A DNA stretch of 64,000 nt from JAHECQ01 sp047638695 (GTDB taxonomy: Bacteria; Actinomycetota; Acidimicrobiia; Acidimicrobiales; SZUA-35). Shown here one piece after another: positions 16,496-24,190 of the stretch. The notes beneath the pieces were generated by a model, which made no database searches, was not told where the DNA came from, and saw nothing but the letters and a program-made list of their open reading frames with translations. Location: NCBI GenBank assembly GCA_047638695.1, contig JBLINY010000012.1, positions 1-64,000 on the forward strand, in the 5' to 3' direction. Each line of letters starts with the position of its first letter. The first letter of the stretch is position 1. Position numbers and translations under genes: made by a program.

Positions 16496-17722
16496 TTATC
16501 GCTCTGGCCGAGAAGCTACTCGCCGCATGATCTCGAGGGAACCGGCGAGAGCGAGCACGATCGCCATCACGTAGAAAACGATGGAGAACGACTGGAAGTA
16601 AGGCCGATCGAGCCGCAATCGGTCGAAGATGCGACTCGATGCATTCACGCCGACCACGATGCCAATCGTTCGAGTCGTGAGCGAAAGACCAGATCCGAGA
16701 CCCTGTTGATCGGCGGGCAGCGCCCCCATCACCGTTGCCATGTTCGGCACGGAGAACGCTCCGAGCCCGAGCCCGACGGCGGCCAACCCGAGGGCGATGA
16801 CGAACCCGCTCGGTTCAGTTCCTGCCACGCCGCCGATAAAGGCCATGCCTGCTGCCATGAGCAGGATGCCGCCGGCCACCAGCCAGCCCGTGTAGCCGCG
16901 GTCGCTGAAGCCACCGACGCGGGGCGAGACGAGCGCGGTCGCCATGGGAGACGCTGCAAGCACCAGGCCAGCAAGCAGAATGCTGATCGACAGTTCGTCG
17001 ATGAGAAGAGATGGCACGAGAAGCCACGTCGCGAACATGGCGCCGTTTGCTACAACGGCCAGGACGTTTGCGGCTACGAAATCTCCAGACCGGAGAAGTT
17101 GCTTCCACGGCGTGGTCCGCGAGGTGACGGCGGACTGCTTCGAAGCCGGAGCTTCGGCGAGAGCGCCGAGCGATCGAGCCATCAGCAGAACGACCACAGC
17201 AAGCGGCAGCCGGAACCAGAAGACACCACGCCAACCAGCGATATCGACCAAGGGACCGCCAACGATCGGCCCGATGGCCAGGCCAATTCCGGCGCTGGTC
17301 TGAAACAGGCCAACGGCTCGGCCTCTCGCGTCGAGACCGGTTGCCAGTGCGATGAGCGCCGGCGCCGATGCCATCACCAAAGCGGTGCCAAGCCCTTGCA
17401 CAACCCTTCCAGCCAGAAGGGTCAAGAGGTTCGGTGCCGCAGCGCAAAGGGCCAGACCGATCCCGGCCGCTACGGCGCCAGCCGCCATGACCGGACCGTG
17501 CCCATGTCGGTCGCCCAGTCGACCGGCGATGATCAAAGAGATGCCATAGGACAGAACGAAGCAGGTCACTACCCACTGGAGGTCGCTGACATCGAGCTCG
17601 AACGCGTCCGTCAGTGCAGGGAACGCGATATTCAGCGCTGTGTCGAGCGACCCAAATGCGCCGGCCAGCACAGCCAACGGAACCGATCGGTTCGTTGCGG
17701 TAGTCGCCGTTGCGCTGAGCAT
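16496..17722 (-). CDS. MFS drug-efflux-type transporter (EmrB/QacA-like)
   Basis: A 408-aa multi-pass membrane protein. The first half has the DHA-type features LDTALNIAFPAL, the helix 2-3 loop GRLGDRHGHGPV, and motif C-like GLAIGPIVGGPLVD in helix 5, typical of proton-driven drug exporters. It is shorter than 14-helix EmrB proteins, so a 12-helix form is likely. It lies 56 bp upstream of the SDR on the same strand and is divergent from the rhodanese gene. The exported compound is unknown. Confidence 0.85.
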   Translation of the reverse strand: MLSATATTATNRSVPLAVLAGAFGSLDTALNIAFPALTDAFELDVSDLQWVVTCFVLSYGISLIIAGRLGDRHGHGPVMAAGAVAAGIGLALCAAAPNLLTLLAGRVVQGLGTALVMASAPALIALATGLDARGRAVGLFQTSAGIGLAIGPIVGGPLVDIAGWRGVFWFRLPLAVVVLLMARSLGALAEAPASKQSAVTSRTTPWKQLLRSGDFVAANVLAVVANGAMFATWLLVPSLLIDELSISILLAGLVLAASPMATALVSPRVGGFSDRGYTGWLVAGGILLMAAGMAFIGGVAGTEPSGFVIALGLAAVGLGLGAFSVPNMATVMGALPADQQGLGSGLSLTTRTIGIVVGVNASSRIFDRLRLDRPYFQSFSIVFYVMAIVLALAGSLEIMRRVASRPER

Positions 17723-17806
17723 TGGTGGCTGACCCTAGGGCAGGTCGCCCGGCAGAGCCTTTCTGCTGTCGTTGATAGGTACGTGCCCTTTCGTAGACTG
17801 ATCGGT

Positions 17807-18103
17807 ATGAGCCATAAAGAAGCACCCGCATCCGAGCACACAACGCTGGTTGCAGCGGGCGCACAACTGGTGGATGTGCGGCAACCGGATGAAGTGGCGG
17901 CGGCGTCGGTGCCTAACTCGATCTTCATCCCGCTGGGCGCACTGCCCGATCGGGTGGGTGAGCTCGATCAGAGCCGGCCGGTCGTACTGCTCTGCCGTAG
18001 CGGTGGCCGCAGCGGTAAGGCGGCGGAGTTCCTGCTGGCGAACGGTTTCGATGATGTCACCAACCTGGTCGGCGGCATGATGAGCCTCGGCCTTCAAGAC
18101 TGA
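17807..18103 (+). CDS. Rhodanese-domain protein (single domain)
   Basis: A 98-aa single-domain rhodanese with LVDVRQPDEVAAASVPNS, then the active-site loop CRSGGRSGKAAEFL with the catalytic cysteine. Such small proteins carry persulfide sulfur in the cytoplasm. The ATG at 17807 is the first methionine after the MFS gene region. The long open frame preceding it is antisense to the MFS gene and is not coding. No partner gene for sulfur transfer is adjacent. Confidence 0.88.
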   Translation: MSHKEAPASEHTTLVAAGAQLVDVRQPDEVAAASVPNSIFIPLGALPDRVGELDQSRPVVLLCRSGGRSGKAAEFLLANGFDDVTNLVGGMMSLGLQD

Positions 18104-18187
18104 GCTCGGACGTCTTAGGTCCTGTCGCGTCAGACCCGGTAGCAGCGCCGTCGGCGCCACTGCGGTATCCGATCCTTCCCGTTGCCC

Positions 18188-20227
18188 TTAGTAGCGCACC
18201 CGGGGCGGGAGATTGAACTGGGCACGGAAGGTATTCTCGGTGTGCAGGCGGTCGTTGGGATCAGCGTCGCTGGCATCACTGATGGGCCCGGTCTTTGGGT
18301 GGCCTTCGTTGTCGTCATCGAAGACGAGACCGGTGACACTCAGCTCTGAGTTACTCGCAGCGACAGGTGTTGCGCCGTCGGGCTCAAAGACCGTATTGCC
18401 ATGGATGTCGGTCTGATTCGTGATGCCGCGATCCCGTTCACCTGTCACAAAGTCCGTGGCGTGGAGAATTTCGTGTTCGAAACCAACGATGGGTGGTCGG
18501 TCCCTCCAGGCCCGATCCTCCACCGGATCGAGTTCGGGGACAAAGGTGGTGTTGTTGTCGGCGTCGTAGAGCACATAGGCATCGGCTCCCGGACCCGGTG
18601 ACCCGTCTGGCCGTTCGGCCACATCGTCCGCGTAGATCTCCGGAATTGCGGCCGCATTGCCTTGCTCGCTCTTGATGATGGTCACCGAGTGACCCGTCCC
18701 GTTTACGATCTCTCCGTTTGAGTCTTCAACCGGAATAGCTGCCCGGTCGACGTTTGCAAGTACTGCATCGCCCTCGGGCGTCGACCGCATGACCTCCAGG
18801 TCAGATTCGACCCGTGCGACGAACTCCGGCCCTGCTCCGGGGTCAATAGTCATCGAGGCGCCACGGTCCGGGTCGATCGTCACGATTTCGGTTTGAGCGT
18901 TGTCTTCGACAATGATCTCGTCCGATTCCTGGGCAATGACTCGATCCTGGTCGTTGCCAAAGGAGTTGTAGTCGACGACAAGATCCTGTCCGCTCGCGGT
19001 CACGACGACATCGTCTCCATCACCGCCGAAGAGGCGGTCGTCGCCCGATCCTCCAGCCACGACGTCGTTCCCATCGCTTCCGTGAACCGTGTCGCTGCCA
19101 GCGCCGCCGTCGATGTAGTCGTTGCCACGGTCACCGTTGATGCGATCGTCACCGTCCAGGCCGTAGATGGTGTCATCACCCGGCCCACCACTGACCGCGT
19201 CGTTCCCGGCTCCGCCGGAGACGTAGTCGCGGCCGCGACCGGCATCGATGGTGTCGTTCCCGTCGCCTCCGATGATGGTGTCCTGACCGTTGCCGGCGCT
19301 GATGGTGTCGTTGCCGTCGCCGCCTTCGACCCTAATGTCCTGTGTCACCCGGCTTCCGGTGTTCGTGAGGAGCGCACCGCCCGGACCCAGAATGGCGAGT
19401 GGCTCGGTGGAGATGCTGTCGTCTCCCATGCCGGCGTCGATCACAAGCTTCTGTGACTCCTCGATCGTGAGTTCGATGTCGATCCCGTTCACCTGGACTG
19501 TGAGCCGACCATCTGCCTTCTGGTCAATACGAAAGTCGTCGGCCTCATCGGTCCCCTCGATGCGAAACTCAGTGGCCGATGTGATGATCGTGATCTGAGC
19601 TTCGTCCGCAGCCACGGTGAGTTGGAGGGTGCGGAATGCGGTGGCTGTTTCGGTGTCGAGCATGGCGGTGATGCCGCCGGGGTTGCCGAAGATTGTTGCT
19701 GCTATGTCGCCTGGTTCGTAGGTGCCGAGGTGTTGTTGGGCGAGTTGGTCGCCGAGGATTTGGTGGGCCGCTTGTTCTTGGAATCGGATTTCGTTGAATT
19801 CTTGTTGTGAAGTGTCGAGGGCTTCTTGGGCGGTGACGGTTTGTTCGGTGGCGGAGGCGACTGCTTGGTGTGCGGCTTCGACGGCTGCGTTGGCTGTGTC
19901 GATGGGGTTGCTGTCGCCGTCGGGGCCGGGTTCGGCTGCTGCTTGGGCTGCGAGGGCGGCTGCGAGTTGGGCTTGTCCTTGGGCGAGTGTTTCTTGGGCG
20001 GCGGGGAGGGCGGCCATGAGGTCGGCGACGTTTTGGATGACGGTGGTCATGGCGGTTGCGGTTGATCGGGTGGAGCCGGTGAATCCTGTGGTGCCGATGG
20101 TGCGGAGTTGGCCGACGGCTTGGTTGCCTGCGTTTCCGACGTCTTGCACTCGGAACTGGGCGTCGCGGAAGTCGGTGGGGTTTGATTGGAGGGCTGGTTG
20201 TTCGAGGTTTGCCCAGTTGTCACTCAT
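18188..20227 (-). CDS. Putative type VII-secreted RTX protein with M91/NleD-like HExxH metalloprotease domain
   Basis: A 679-aa three-part protein. Residues 1-205 are Ala/Gln-rich and helical, with an LxxI..GFTG...A pattern like type VII (WXG100/LXG) delivery domains, and no Sec signal. Residues about 205-290 form a beta region. Residues about 295-415 hold 13 RTX nonapeptides (GGDGNDTI-like) expected to bind Ca2+. The C-terminal part carries HEILH (585-589), a downstream Glu628 and the ending TENTFRAQFNLPPRVRY, the pattern of M91 (NleD-type) zinc proteases. The start overlaps the 92-aa upstream gene (ATGA). Codon choice changes sharply near 19615, so the gene looks mosaic. No adjacent immunity gene is evident. 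An effector or toxin role is inferred. Confidence 0.8.
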   Translation of the reverse strand: MSDNWANLEQPALQSNPTDFRDAQFRVQDVGNAGNQAVGQLRTIGTTGFTGSTRSTATAMTTVIQNVADLMAALPAAQETLAQGQAQLAAALAAQAAAEPGPDGDSNPIDTANAAVEAAHQAVASATEQTVTAQEALDTSQQEFNEIRFQEQAAHQILGDQLAQQHLGTYEPGDIAATIFGNPGGITAMLDTETATAFRTLQLTVAADEAQITIITSATEFRIEGTDEADDFRIDQKADGRLTVQVNGIDIELTIEESQKLVIDAGMGDDSISTEPLAILGPGGALLTNTGSRVTQDIRVEGGDGNDTISAGNGQDTIIGGDGNDTIDAGRGRDYVSGGAGNDAVSGGPGDDTIYGLDGDDRINGDRGNDYIDGGAGSDTVHGSDGNDVVAGGSGDDRLFGGDGDDVVVTASGQDLVVDYNSFGNDQDRVIAQESDEIIVEDNAQTEIVTIDPDRGASMTIDPGAGPEFVARVESDLEVMRSTPEGDAVLANVDRAAIPVEDSNGEIVNGTGHSVTIIKSEQGNAAAIPEIYADDVAERPDGSPGPGADAYVLYDADNNTTFVPELDPVEDRAWRDRPPIVGFEHEILHATDFVTGERDRGITNQTDIHGNTVFEPDGATPVAASNSELSVTGLVFDDDNEGHPKTGPISDASDADPNDRLHTENTFRAQFNLPPRVRY

Positions 20228-20502
20228 GACCGCAACTCCGCAGCGAGAGCAGCGTCGGTCTCTGAGAGAGCCGCCATGACCTGCTGCAGCAGGTTGGCGG
20301 TGGCCAGGCCGAGCTGCTCGTAGTCGGCGAGACGATTGCGCCAGTTTTGCTCGAGCGTGCCCATCCCGGTGTCGATCGCCGGGGCGTTGCCGAACGATGT
20401 GGTCGGAAACTCGAGTGCTGAGACGACGCCGGTTACGGCATCTTCGACCTCAGCAGTAGCCGCATCGATTGCGCTGGTGCCGGCTTCGATCGTCATTCCC
20501 AT
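20224..20502 (-). CDS. Small helical partner protein (WXG100/ESX-associated-like)
   Basis: A 92-aa protein, all-helical by pattern, with a central Trp (LEQNWRNRLADYEQLGLATANLLQQVMAAL). The size and layout resemble small type VII secretion partners encoded just before LXG or polymorphic-toxin genes. The start at 20502 (MGMTIEA) is chosen because AAAGGA lies about 8 bases upstream. A longer frame to 20547 lacks such a site. It overlaps the RTX-M91 gene by ATGA, so the pair is co-translated. It may act as chaperone or co-secreted partner. The family assignment is by shape, not strong sequence identity. Confidence 0.7.
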   Translation of the reverse strand: MGMTIEAGTSAIDAATAEVEDAVTGVVSALEFPTTSFGNAPAIDTGMGTLEQNWRNRLADYEQLGLATANLLQQVMAALSETDAALAAELRS

Positions 20503-20520
20503 GATGTCGTTCCTTTCCCG

Positions 20521-20537
20521 GAGATCACTTCGATCTC
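20521..20537. promoter_or_regulatory. Inverted repeat upstream of the RTX-M91 operon
   Basis: GAGATC-ACTTC-GATCTC is a 6-bp inverted repeat with a 5-bp spacer, 18 bp upstream of the small partner gene's start and next to its ribosome-binding site. It could be an operator or a 5' UTR hairpin. Confidence 0.35.
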
Positions 20538-20619
20538 GAACACTCATGAACGTACGGACCGCTAGCTCAGCGAAACATGGGGACGGCTCCCCCTGGTCCG
20601 TTCGATCTACGCTGGCGAA

Positions 20620-21570
20620 ATGGGCATCAACATCGAACCGCTGGGACCATTATTTGGAGCCAAGGTCAGCGGTTGCGACCTGGGCAATCTCGACGAGCGC
20701 ACCTTTCTCGATATCCGTGGGGCCCTGGTCGAACATGAGCTGCTGGTCTTCGAGGGACAACCCATCACGGCCGACGACCAGGTCGCGTTCGGCCGCATGT
20801 TCGGCGATCTCAGTGTTAGCCCGTTCTCGCCGAGCTCCGATGAAGTACCCGAGCTCATCGTGCTCGATAATCACGGCGAGGCGCCTCGCCCTCTCACCGA
20901 TGTCTGGCACAGCGACGAAACGTTTCGAGCCGAACCGCCGATGGCGACCATTCTCCGCTCTCGGATCAGCCCCCAGTTCGGCGGCGACACGATGTTCGCC
21001 AGCATGACGGCCGCGTACGATGCACTCAGCGATCGGATGAAGCAGTACCTCGCCGGGCTAACGGCCACCCATGGTCATGGCCGATTCGGGCAGATCCTGG
21101 CTGACGATCCCGAACGCCTCCACATTCTGCAGCGGGTACAGCGCGAACATCCGGTGGCGCATCACCCGGTGGTGCGAATCCACCCCGAGTCAGGTCGGTC
21201 GGCGATCTTCGTAAACGCTCACTTCACTACTCGCATCGATGGTTTGAGCGACGATGAGAGCAGCGCCATCCTCGACTTCTTGCTTCGTCAGCCGCTGGTA
21301 GCCGAATTTCAAGTGCGGGTGTCCTGGCGACCGGATCAGCTGGTGATGTGGGACAACCGTTCGGTGCAGCACTATGCCCCCAACGACTATTTGCCGCAGC
21401 GGCGACGTATGGAAAGAGTCACCATCCGAGGTGACAAGCCCATTGGTGATGGATCGTCCGATGGCCCTGTCACAGCTGTCCGGGGCATCGAGCCTCGACA
21501 CACAGGCACGTCGATCGGCGGTGATGGTCGCGAGGTCGCGGCGACTCGGGCAATGGGAAGCGATCGTTAG
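20620..21570 (+). CDS. TauD/TfdA-family Fe(II)/2-oxoglutarate dioxygenase
   Basis: A 316-aa TauD-type enzyme with the WHSDETF iron motif (HxD), the distal His in SVQHYAPND and the 2-oxoglutarate-binding Arg in RMERVTIRGD. Family members hydroxylate substrates such as sulfonates, alkyl sulfates or phenoxyacids, releasing sulfite, aldehyde or similar products. The last 40 residues (TAVRGIEPRHTGTS onward) look like a non-conserved tail. The start ATG at 20620 is divergent from the RTX-M91 operon. The 3' end overlaps the convergent acyl-CoA dehydrogenase stop. A second TauD homologue is at 27746-28591. Confidence 0.87.
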   Translation: MGINIEPLGPLFGAKVSGCDLGNLDERTFLDIRGALVEHELLVFEGQPITADDQVAFGRMFGDLSVSPFSPSSDEVPELIVLDNHGEAPRPLTDVWHSDETFRAEPPMATILRSRISPQFGGDTMFASMTAAYDALSDRMKQYLAGLTATHGHGRFGQILADDPERLHILQRVQREHPVAHHPVVRIHPESGRSAIFVNAHFTTRIDGLSDDESSAILDFLLRQPLVAEFQVRVSWRPDQLVMWDNRSVQHYAPNDYLPQRRRMERVTIRGDKPIGDGSSDGPVTAVRGIEPRHTGTSIGGDGREVAATRAMGSDR

Positions 21571-22808
21571 TCACTGCCTGTTGGGACATTGCTTGTTGGG
21601 ACATTGCTTGTTGGGACATTGCTTGTTGGGACACTGCCTGTTGGGACATTGCCTGTTGGGATGTCGGCCCAGAGGCGTCGGGCAATCACCACGTTCTGAA
21701 TCTCGGTTGTGCCGTCGACATAGCCGGTGAGGCGGGCTGCCTCGAGGTGGCGGGGGAGCGGGTTGTCGACCGACCGCTTGTATCCGGCGGCACCCATGGC
21801 CTGCATGCAGTCGGCCACCCGCTGTTGAGCCTTGCGGGCTGCGAACTTCTTAGCGTGAGCGGCCATCAGCGCGGCGTCATCGCCGTCTTGAAGCAGTCGC
21901 GCCGCTCGGTATGTGAGAAGGCGAGTGGCCGCTAGATCGGTGGCGACGTCGGCCAAGAGCCATTGCACGCCCTGTTTGTCGGCGATCGTGCCACCAAAGG
22001 CCTGCCGTTGCTTGGTGTGAGCCAGTGCGACGTCGAGCGACCGACGCATGAGGCCACAACACATCGCACCGACAAGGGTTCGGGCCAAGTCGATGGCTTC
22101 GAGCGCAGCGGCGAAGGCCTCGCCGACGGGAATGAGTGTGTTTTCTACACCAACCCGTACGTCGTTGAAGGCAAAACCTCCCGTGCCTGATGCGTGGGCG
22201 CCCATCATTTCGTAGGGGTCGGAACGGACCACCCCTGCCAGGTCAGCATCGACCACAATGGCGACGATGCCCCGGTGTCCAAGTGCTGGATCGGTTTGGG
22301 CATAGACGTTCAAGAGCCCAGCATCGCTGGCGTTCGTGACCCACGCCTTCTCGCCATTGACAACCCACTCGTCTCCATCACGCCGAGCCGACGTGGTGAT
22401 GGCTGCAGCGTCGGACCCGGCACCTGGTTCGGTCAACAGGAAGGCGCCTAATCGGTCACCCGAAACCAGGGCAGGGAGCACCGTGTCGAGCAGATGGTCG
22501 TTTCCGTTCGAGGCGACCGCTCGGGCCATGTTGTTGTGCACGACCAAGCTGAAGGCGGCCGAAAAATCAGCCGCAGTGAGCTCCTCCATCACTCGTGCCA
22601 ACGTCACTTCCCCGAGACCTCGGCCGCCGAGTCGTTGTGGAACGAGCAAAGCCAGGAGGTCGGCATCGGCTGCGGCGGTGAACGACTCGCGGGCGAAACG
22701 TCGCTCGCGTTCCCAGTCTTCGGCCAGCGGATCGACTATCTCAGCGGCCAGGCGCTTGGCCGAGTCGATGACAGCTTGCTCGGGCGGGGTGACATGGTCG
22801 TCGGCCAT
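21567..22808 (-). CDS. Acyl-CoA dehydrogenase with 5-residue-repeat tail
   Basis: A 413-aa acyl-CoA dehydrogenase with TEPGAGSDAAAITTSA, then GEKAWVTN, then TKQRQAFGGTIADKQGVQWL, and the C-terminal VDGTTEIQNVVIARRL. The normal family end (RRLWADIP) is followed by a tail of repeated Pro-Thr-Ser/Gly-Asn/Ser-Val units encoded by a 15-bp tandem repeat. The start at 22808 (MADDHVTPPEQ) is preferred. The frame upstream contains only an 18-bp repeat and low-complexity residues. The stop overlaps the convergent TauD gene. It is divergent from the thioesterase/enoyl-CoA hydratase pair, so all three may serve one acyl-CoA route. Confidence 0.87.
   Translation of the reverse strand: MADDHVTPPEQAVIDSAKRLAAEIVDPLAEDWERERRFARESFTAAADADLLALLVPQRLGGRGLGEVTLARVMEELTAADFSAAFSLVVHNNMARAVASNGNDHLLDTVLPALVSGDRLGAFLLTEPGAGSDAAAITTSARRDGDEWVVNGEKAWVTNASDAGLLNVYAQTDPALGHRGIVAIVVDADLAGVVRSDPYEMMGAHASGTGGFAFNDVRVGVENTLIPVGEAFAAALEAIDLARTLVGAMCCGLMRRSLDVALAHTKQRQAFGGTIADKQGVQWLLADVATDLAATRLLTYRAARLLQDGDDAALMAAHAKKFAARKAQQRVADCMQAMGAAGYKRSVDNPLPRHLEAARLTGYVDGTTEIQNVVIARRLWADIPTGNVPTGSVPTSNVPTSNVPTSNVPTGSD
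21576..21665 (-). repeat. 15-bp tandem repeat (about 6 copies) in the 3' end of an acyl-CoA dehydrogenase gene
   Basis: Six consecutive 15-bp units (plus-strand consensus GCYTGTTGGGACATT) run from 21576 to 21665, the last partly diverged. The unit is a multiple of three and is read in frame as a 5-residue repeat before the stop at 21567-21569. Expansion lengthens the protein tail without a frameshift. Confidence 0.9.
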
Positions 22809-22833
22809 GTGAGCGATGGTAGGGCGGCCTTCG

Positions 22834-22879
22834 GGTCGAACCTGGCCGCCAGCTCGGACCTGGCCGCCAGCTCGGACCT
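22834..22879. repeat. 18-bp tandem repeat (about 2.5 copies) in a divergent promoter
   Basis: The unit CTCGGACCTGGCCGCCAG recurs about 2.5 times in the 107-bp gap between the acyl-CoA dehydrogenase start (22808) and the thioesterase start (22916). It may affect the spacing of the two promoters. Confidence 0.6.
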
Positions 22880-22915
22880 GACAAGACTCCCCGAAGTCAG
22901 CTACCAACAGTGCCG

Positions 22916-23395
22916 ATGAACGTTGATCCGAACCGGCCATGGGCCACGACCGAACCAGGGCAGTTGGTAGCCAAAGGACACCTGGCCGGTGATGTGCTCG
23001 AAGCCTGGAAGTGGAAGATTGTCGAGACTGCCCCGGGACTGCTGGTGGTTGAGGCAGGCTTGCCCGAGAAGCTGCTGAACCCGCAAGGCCAACTCTTTGG
23101 TGGTTTCACGCCGACCTATGTCGACTTCGTCTCGCTGTACACCGTGCACTCCACTGACCCTGACGCCGATCCCACGTCACCCCGGCACTGGCTGACCACG
23201 ATCAACATGCGTTGCGACTATTTCGAACCGATCGTGGGCCCGACCTTCACCATCAAGGGCGAGCTTGTGAATCAGCGGGGACTCTCGTCACTGGTGTCGA
23301 CAAAATTCTTCCAGGGTGACGAGATGGCAGCCCACGCCCTGACGACTCTGCGCAGCCTCCCATCGGTGCAGACCGAGCCGGCGAGACAGAACTGA
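22916..23395 (+). CDS. PaaI-type hotdog-fold thioesterase
   Basis: A 159-aa hotdog protein. The motif NPQGQLFGGFTPTYVDFVS (Asn-x-x-Gly-x4-Gly-Gly then Asp) is the PaaI/4HBT-II active-site helix. It hydrolyses an acyl-CoA thioester to acid and CoA. The start is ATG 22916, with GTG 22910 an in-frame alternative. Its TGA overlaps the ATG of the enoyl-CoA hydratase by one base (TGATG), so the pair is translationally coupled. Confidence 0.85.
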   Translation: MNVDPNRPWATTEPGQLVAKGHLAGDVLEAWKWKIVETAPGLLVVEAGLPEKLLNPQGQLFGGFTPTYVDFVSLYTVHSTDPDADPTSPRHWLTTINMRCDYFEPIVGPTFTIKGELVNQRGLSSLVSTKFFQGDEMAAHALTTLRSLPSVQTEPARQN

Positions 23396-24156
23396 TGACC
23401 GACCTGATTGTGATCGAACGCCCGGTCGAACGCGTTGCCCACGTTGTCCTAAATCGTCCGGAGCGAAGAAACGCGCTTATCGGTCCGCTGGCCGACCAGC
23501 TCGGTGACGCCCTTGAGTCGCTCAATGCCGACGATTCGGTCAGCGTGGTTGTCATTCGCGGCGCGGGGCACGCCTTCTGTTCCGGCCTTGATCTGAAAGC
23601 CTTCAGTGAAGAGCCGCAGCCCGATTGGGTTCCGATATTCGCTGAAAAGTGGCAGCGGGTCCACCGGGCGTTGTTCAACTCTGACCGGATCGTCATCGGC
23701 GCACTTGAGCGTGCGGCCGTTAACGGCGGGGCGGCCCTCGCTCTGGCCTGTGACTTCCTGGTAGCTGGTGATGGTGCATTCCTACAGGTAGGTGAGATCC
23801 AGCAGGGCATGGCCGCGCCGATGAATATGGCCTGGCTCCGCCTGCGGCACAGCGAAGCGCTAGCTGCGCGGATCGCGCTCCTGGGTGATCGCCTTACCGG
23901 ATCGCAGCTGGTAGATCTCGGTATCGCCCTTGTCTCGGTGCCTGATGGCGACGGCCACGAGAATGATGTTGTCGAGGCCGCTGACCAGTTGGCCGGTCGT
24001 TTGGCTGCTCACGATCCGATGGGTGCCAAGCGAATCAAGGCATCGCTGCGGCGAACCGGTCGTCCGGAGTCGGCCGAAGATTGGTTTGCCCAGGCGGTAG
24101 CCGCTGATCCGCTTGCCGGGGTTCGACTGAAGCCCAGAGCAGCCGAGAACAAATAG
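23395..24156 (+). CDS. Enoyl-CoA hydratase/isomerase (crotonase family)
   Basis: A 253-aa crotonase-fold protein: VLNRPERRNAL, the oxyanion motif RGAGHAFCSGLDLKAF, and NGGAALALACDFLVAG. It would hydrate or isomerise an enoyl-CoA. In place of the typical second catalytic Glu region it reads EIQQGMAAPMNMAWL, so the exact reaction (hydratase, isomerase or other) is open. It is coupled to the thioesterase by TGATG and ends before the convergent nitronate monooxygenase. Confidence 0.87.
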   Translation: MTDLIVIERPVERVAHVVLNRPERRNALIGPLADQLGDALESLNADDSVSVVVIRGAGHAFCSGLDLKAFSEEPQPDWVPIFAEKWQRVHRALFNSDRIVIGALERAAVNGGAALALACDFLVAGDGAFLQVGEIQQGMAAPMNMAWLRLRHSEALAARIALLGDRLTGSQLVDLGIALVSVPDGDGHENDVVEAADQLAGRLAAHDPMGAKRIKASLRRTGRPESAEDWFAQAVAADPLAGVRLKPRAAENK

Positions 24157-24190
24157 TGTTGGCCCTTCCGTGTAGGTCGGCGGCGATGGG

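Noticed and set aside
16472..17806. Long open frame running in phase into the rhodanese gene
   Set aside because: The part before 17807 is antisense to the MFS transporter and has no domain. A rhodanese fusion is not supported.
18145..18157. Hairpin GCGCCG-T-CGGCGC between the rhodanese and RTX genes
   Set aside because: The stem is only 6 bp with a single-base loop and no T-run. It is too weak to call a terminator, although the location is suitable.
21576..21665. CRISPR-like appearance of the regularly spaced repeats
   Set aside because: The units are contiguous 15-bp tandem copies with no unique spacers and lie in a coding sequence.
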